A DNA stretch of 64,000 nt from assembly GCA_027422505.1 (NCBI GenBank), contig JAPQWV010000001.1:2108001-2172000 (forward strand). Reading direction: 5' to 3'. This document shows, one piece after another, positions 59,001-64,000 of the stretch (position 1 is the stretch's first letter; each line of letters opens with the position of its first letter). The DNA is from Craterostigma plantagineum (Eukaryota; Streptophyta; Magnoliopsida; Lamiales; Linderniaceae). The position numbers and the translations under genes are program-made. A model generated the notes under the pieces. That model worked only from the letters and a program-made list of their open reading frames with translations. It was not told the origin of the DNA and ran no database searches.

Positions 59001-60636
59001 CTTCGGATTCAATTAAAACGAGGAAGGTAAGAGCGCAGGAAGATAAATATAGATCTGTGAGTGCGAGGGAGAACTTCGTTGGAGAACGGAAGATTAGGGA
59101 TGGAGAGAGGAATCTGTGAGCGAAGCTCGCGCCAATGGTGGTATGCTTCTGCTTTGATGATAATCAGTGATTAGGAGAAATTTCTGGTAAGGCTATGCAT
59201 TTATTTATAATGTCGGTTTATTATATTTAAGCTAATTAATCATCTTTTTGCAAAGGATCGCTAGGCAAGTGGGCCCACCGCACCACCACGTGACTTCAGG
59301 CAAGGCAAGCTTACGTGTTCCATGATTCTAATGGGTCCCACAAATCAGGAAAATATCAGTTATTTGAAACATGGGCTTGAACATCATAGTAAAGGCCTTC
59401 ATATTTTTCTTACATGGGCCATGGAATAAAATGTACGCTTGTTGGGCCTAAGCTTTATATATAAAATATATCGACAATTCATTAAATTAGACAATTTTGA
59501 GTACTTGAAGAAGTAGAAATCATTATCTAGTAGGAATAAAAATGGATTTCGATTATAATCGAAATAATTCAAGAAAAGTGGATTGTTTGTTGAAAAAAGG
59601 GCATTCTTTTAAGCTAAGTCACTTCTCAAGAACCCTTTTGCATGATTATGATTATGCTTTATGGGGGAATTATCATTGCTAGTCAATTTAGACATGGAAC
59701 ATGTTTTGAGGTTCATGTCACGCTTTAATCTATATTGATTGGTATATATAACTTCAAAATAATTTAATTTATGGGTGACGTCGTGTCAAGAAGGCCCATT
59801 CGATCTTTGAAACTCGGCTTCTTCCCCACCTAAGTTTAGCCTTTGTCTCATATTATATTCCCCTTTCATTTTGTCATCATTGGTGTTATCTGTCACTAAG
59901 GGGGGATTTTTCCAATTTTAGATTAATTAATCAAATATGTCAACCGTGACGATGATGATATTAGCAAGGCGGCCTTCAAATCTCATCATGATATCTCTCA
60001 CTTTAAATTAATATGTAATGTATTTCTAGACAAGGTTGATTTTTTTACTATTACTTACGTAAGTTATATCGTCGAAGTAAACGTCTCTTTCGTGGTTAGA
60101 ACGTCGGCTATAGAAAAATTCGGGAATTTCAGAGGTAATGTAATATATCATTTATTATTTATTAAACTGGCAATGTGGAATCATTACACTAATAATATCA
60201 TAGATAAACAAATGCCAAGCACTTGTAGGTTGATCTTCCTCGTTCCATTCGTACTTTATTTTGTGGGACACCATCAACTAACTGTGTTTGCTCACCTACA
60301 CAAATCTCAAAAAATAAAATAAAAAATAACAAGTAATGGCTCGTGCTACAAAAAAAGAAAAAAGTAAAAAAAGAATAACGTTCTTCAATTATAGATATGT
60401 ACTCTCAATAGTTTGTAAATAGTCTTCCGAATCAATTACAGTACATGATATGTATTGTCATGTGTTGATTTATTATATAGTTTTGCAGGTATTTTTTCAT
60501 TCGGCTATTAATAGAATTTATATAGTTATGAATATGCTTTTTAACTTCGAACATAAATTTTTATGAATCAAAGATCGACTAAGAAAATCCTTGCCATCTT
60601 CGCCTGTCTTATTGGCCCGGCCCGACCCGGCCATTT
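59001..60636. other. SDC promoter and gene-free intergenic region
   Basis: It contains the 5' UTR and promoter of SDC, with no TATA box evident near the start, and then about 1.3 kb of AT-rich DNA with no recognisable gene. A GC-rich cccggcccgacccggcc lies at 60615-60631, just outside the LTR. Confidence 0.5.
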
Positions 60637-62708
60637 TGTGGCAGCCCCGCTTTCCACCACTACTTTCTACACTAGTCTACACGACTAATGTCCTAATAAC
60701 AAAATAGATCATGTACAATCTGGTATAAAATTTTTCCTTTTATAAAAAGGAACCGTAACGGTTTCTACAAAATCATCCTGGGTCCTATTTACATAGGAAA
60801 GCGCGCATGCGGGTCAAAATAAATTTATCTACTGGGCCTCCACGAGGTCGCATCCATGCACACACTTCCATCTCAAAAGCCCCCGGAAGCTTCAAAAGTT
60901 GGCCTCGCCGTGAAAATGATCACGTACCGTGATCGCGGGGTCCTACAACACATAAAAACGTGGAATGAGCTTATAAAGCTCAGTAAGTGAAAACCATGCA
61001 TGCCATGCACGTGACCTAAATAGCGAAGGCATTCGCGCCAATGCTATTGATCTCTCATATTCTTCTCGTTCTTTTCATTTCATATTTGGGCCCGTTCGGC
61101 TTTCAATCTTACTATGTACCATATAGAGCTCAAACCCCTAAGGGTATAAGTGGCAGTACACACACTGGGAGGCTAAACCCGAGTACTCCATCTGTGCGTA
61201 ATCCTATGGTGCCTTTCAATCCCAATGCGGTACACACTGAGAGGTTACTAGTGCCTTTCAATCCCAGTGTGATCCACACTGAGAGGCTACTAGTGCCTTT
61301 CAATCCCAATGCAGTCCCATTGAGAGGCTAACCCGGGCACACAAATTTCGTTTAACCCTAAGGCGCCTTTCCATCCCAATGCGGTCTGACACGCGGGCGC
61401 TTCCCACTGGTAGCTTACTACGAGGTCGCCAACACTCGAGGTTCCCTCGGTGCCGCTCATACCCTCGAGTCGCATCCTCCAGGTTGCATCTCCCGCTACG
61501 GGGTATTCCCCCTACCTTTCGTGAATCGCCGTGGTAGCATAGAAGAGCCGAGACTCATCATTGAGTCGACACAAATGCCTATATCGGCAAATATATATAT
61601 CGCCTTTAAGCGATCTTATACTCATGCACGCTATTTCCCTGACTCTCATACTAGTCGTGCGTGCATATGCTCATGCCATGAATATGCGTGTCATGTCATC
61701 ATATAATGTAAATAATTCACGTAGGATCACATAAATTCATAGAAGCATATAACACATAATTTCATGCACATACAATTATGTGTTGTAGTTGCGATTTCCA
61801 CTTACCTGGTATCCTTAGCTTATTGTACGGTTAAATTGCTAACCTTCGAACCCTTCCTTATGTCTGAAATTATGGTTTGCTAGAAGTTGTTGGTCTGGCC
61901 GAATTTAGTTTTTTCTCTTCCATCTTTTATTCTGAAGGTTTTCGTTATGGGGGTTTCTTTTCATAGGTTAGTAGATAAGTATAAGAATTTAGAAGGTTGT
62001 ATAAGAATTGACTATTAGGTGACGTGTTTTACCTCACTTGTTAAGTAAAACTTTTCCCTCCTCACATCAAATATTTAATTACTTTATGTGTACTCATTTA
62101 TCTCGTAGTTCTTTGTATACATATATATATATGTGTATCTATACATTGTATCGACCGAATCACTTTCTCCCAAAATCATTAAGTATCTATACTCACATTA
62201 GGCCGATTCCAAATTGAACTATATACTATCGTCCGATTTCAGTCTCTAATAACTAACAAAATTACACTACAATCGCTCGATCGAACCCTAACTGTTCAGC
62301 GAATGTTCTCTTTATAAGTCTTGAATTCGGCCGATTCCTATCCTTGCCATAATCGATCAAATCTTGGTTCTTGATTTCAATCGACCGAACTAGTCCATAC
62401 TACATATAAATATTAGCTTATTCTTTCTAAGTCTTAATACCATCACCTAAGTCATGCACCCCATAACACATATATAATACTGTAAAACATATATCATGAA
62501 ATCTTACAAACATATAAGTCACTTAAAGACATGAAATCAGGAAGAAGCATCGTATCACACATCGAACTCAAAATAATTATGTGCTAATGATAGAATTTTC
62601 ACTCAAAGTCCTAGCTTCCTTATTTAACTAATCCAACAAGGTTACTAATTAAGCATTTTCACTGCTCATTAGATCGTAATCCCGTAATTAAATTTTACGA
62701 GTATTACA
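60637..62708 (-). mobile_element. 3' LTR of a Ty3/gypsy-type retrotransposon
   Basis: On the minus strand the LTR begins TGTAATACTCG at 62708, directly after a polypurine tract. It would end ...GGGGCTGCCACA at 60637, giving TGT...ACA ends and a length of about 2.07 kb. The right border is well supported by the polypurine tract; the left one is a best guess. It holds a block of short tandem repeats (61200-61330). The partner LTR and target duplication lie outside the window. Confidence 0.6.
61200..61335. repeat. Short tandem repeats within the LTR, unit about 44 bp
   Basis: Three units contain gtgcctttcaatcccaatg (or cccagtg) followed by cacactgagaggctac or a variant. A fainter related unit lies near 61365. 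Confidence 0.8.
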
Positions 62709-62726
62709 TCCTCCCCCCTTAAAAAG
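62709..62726 (-). other. Polypurine tract of the retrotransposon
   Basis: On the minus strand, cttttTAAGGGGGGAGGA precedes the TGTAATAC start of the LTR. This is the plus-strand priming site expected just upstream of a 3' LTR. Confidence 0.75.
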
Positions 62727-63428
62727 AATTTCGCCCCCGAAATTCCGTCATCTGGAATAATTCCGGGTAATGATTGGTAGGGAGTTGAGTGGCTCGGTTA
62801 TGTGATATAAAATCTCCTAATTGCTCGTAAAAGCATTCCTTACTAATGAGTATAAAAGGACGACTTCTCATAGAATAGAATAATTCTTCCAAGTTTCGCA
62901 CTTCTGATTGGAGGATACGAGATCGAAGTGGTTGATTTCAAACCGAAGATTATCTTGGTCTAAGACTTAGGAAGTCAACAAGGGATCTCGAATAGTTTTC
63001 GAAGATAGAAAGAAATAAGATCCTGATGAAGTAGATATGAAGGTTGTTCAAATTAGTCGAATTCGTATTGCCTTGAGAAGCTTAACGAGAATAATTACAA
63101 TTCTAACTCGGACAGAGATCAAAGGTTATAAGTGTCCACCACGCTTTCGCTGCACCATTCCGACACTGATCAGGGATGTTTCTTGAATTGATCAAAAAAA
63201 ATTGGGGTGTAGGGTTATACTCCAGGTATTATGTGAAATTGGGATTTATACCTAGGTAATTCAGGTACGGCTTCCTATTCGGAACGCCTATCTATTACGA
63301 TCATGATTCAGGTCGACACTTGACTGGTATCAACCAAGTCGGCTAAAAGAATTCTCGAGTCTTACCACATAAGTAGTGGATACAGAAGAAAATGTGGCTC
63401 ATGAGTCCATTAGAATGCATGTTGAAGT
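62727..63428 (-). other. Internal retrotransposon region between gag and 3' LTR, no pol seen
   Basis: About 700 bp in which no protease, reverse transcriptase, RNase H or integrase motifs can be read in any minus-strand frame. Only a 60-codon frame (62719-62901) is open, with no known motif. Confidence 0.6.
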
Positions 63429-63983
63429 TTAATCGGTTAGGAGGGTACCTTCCGTCTCGGATGGGTTGTTTTCAGTTTCATCCGCCGTATGCATATATAC
63501 CCGAGCAGGGGCCGTCGGCGGCTTAGCCTGGTTTGCTCCCTGACTTCCAGATGCATTCTCTGGGCACACTACGGAGTAGTGGCCTGTCTTGCCACATTTA
63601 AAGCAGGTGAAGTTTTGGGAGAAACAGACGCCAAGATGACGTCGGGCACATTTTGGGCATACGGGTGCATTCAGTTGGGGTCTCCCCTGATTCGGATTTG
63701 TTTGTTGAGGTGGTCGAGGGCGGTTTTGAAAATTAGGTTTCACATTCTGAGGAACAAACGGTTTCTTCTGATTATTTCCGTTCCCCTTGGGTCCTTGTTC
63801 GAATTTCCTCTTAATCTCCCGGGCTCGTACAATTCGGCTTTCAGCTTGTTCAGCCAGCAGGGCTCGTTCCGCCATTTGGGCATAAGTAACCCCTTGGAAT
63901 CCAGCCATGCCAACGTCGCGATAAAGTTCCGGTTTCAAGCCTTCCATAAATCGTTCGATCTTCAGCGCATCCGTACTTACCAT
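63429..63983 (-). CDS. Retrotransposon gag protein, C-terminal part with CCHC zinc knuckle
   Basis: The frame is open to the upstream side and probably continues past 63983 and beyond the window edge. It shows the capsid C-terminal motif IERFMEGLKPELYRDVGM and QMAERALLAEQAE, then a Pro/Asn/Gln-rich linker. The zinc knuckle is CFKCGKTGHYSVVCPE (C-x2-C-x4-H-x4-C), preceded by a second Cys-rich motif CPKCARRHLGVC. It ends ETEGTLLTD with a stop. In complete plant Ty3/gypsy elements a protease with an active-site DSGA motif would follow shortly, but here the frame closes. Confidence 0.85.
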   Translation of the reverse strand: MVSTDALKIERFMEGLKPELYRDVGMAGFQGVTYAQMAERALLAEQAESRIVRAREIKRKFEQGPKGNGNNQKKPFVPQNVKPNFQNRPRPPQQTNPNQGRPQLNAPVCPKCARRHLGVCFSQNFTCFKCGKTGHYSVVCPENASGSQGANQAKPPTAPARVYMHTADETENNPSETEGTLLTD

Positions 63984-64000
63984 GTGGGTTGCAAATCGAG

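Noticed and set aside
60092..60322. 76-codon frame upstream of the LTR
   Set aside because: It has AT-rich random composition, no motif and no neighbouring exons.
44156..64000. tRNA or rRNA genes
   Set aside because: I looked for the tRNA B-box pattern (ggttcgaatcc type) and rRNA motifs, here and in the rest of the window, and recognised none. A covariance-model search would be needed to exclude them.

Overview
This window is nuclear DNA from a flowering plant, almost certainly a eudicot. The AT-rich intergenic DNA, short GT-AG introns and plant-specific families (Dof factor, WAT1/EamA transporter, pathogen-related protein, serine decarboxylase) show this. An asterid, perhaps Lamiales, is a guess. 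The gene order recalls an Arabidopsis chromosome 1 block: RFC4, a CCCH protein, a GT47 protein and a Dof factor lie near one another there too. That comparison is from memory.

Layout. 1-1629 (-): the 5' two thirds of RFC4, running off the left edge. 2039-4472: a non-autonomous hAT element carrying fragments of two host genes, inserted inside an older GGTAC-rich MITE. 4941-7237 (+): an A1-type cyclin. 7583-10304: a candidate Helitron with a duplicated 5' end and a nested MITE. 10452-11183: a poly(A) retroposon with a 13-bp target duplication. 11409-17802 (+): a large five-finger CCCH protein with a 4-bp frameshift. 18284-19595 (+): a TTC33-like TPR protein. 20241-20465 (+): a small basic protein. 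21787-24452 (-): a GT47 exostosin-family glycosyltransferase, divergent from SPT5 (24803-30518, +). 30689-33338 (-): a serine carboxypeptidase-like protein. 34287-37292 (-): an RS-rich CCCH protein. 39474-40494 (+): a pathogen-related protein. 41036-44155 (+): mitochondrial P5C dehydrogenase. 46025-46966 (-): a Dof factor. 48616-51761 (-): an AIPP2-like domain joined to an array of BED-type fingers. 55052-56697 (+): a WAT1-related transporter. 57057-59000 (-): serine decarboxylase with a 1-bp frameshift. 60637-64000 (-): the 3' part of a Ty3/gypsy-type element with gag but no visible pol.

There is no operon-like logic. Most genes are housekeeping: replication clamp loading, cell cycle, transcription elongation, RNA processing and proline catabolism. 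The most unusual items are the AIPP2-BED gene, with four consecutive symmetric exons of 279-285 nt; the gene-capturing hAT element; the GGTAC MITE family with 9-bp target duplications; and two intact-looking genes each broken by one small frameshift. Exon limits were read by eye from splice sites and reading frame, so small errors are possible.
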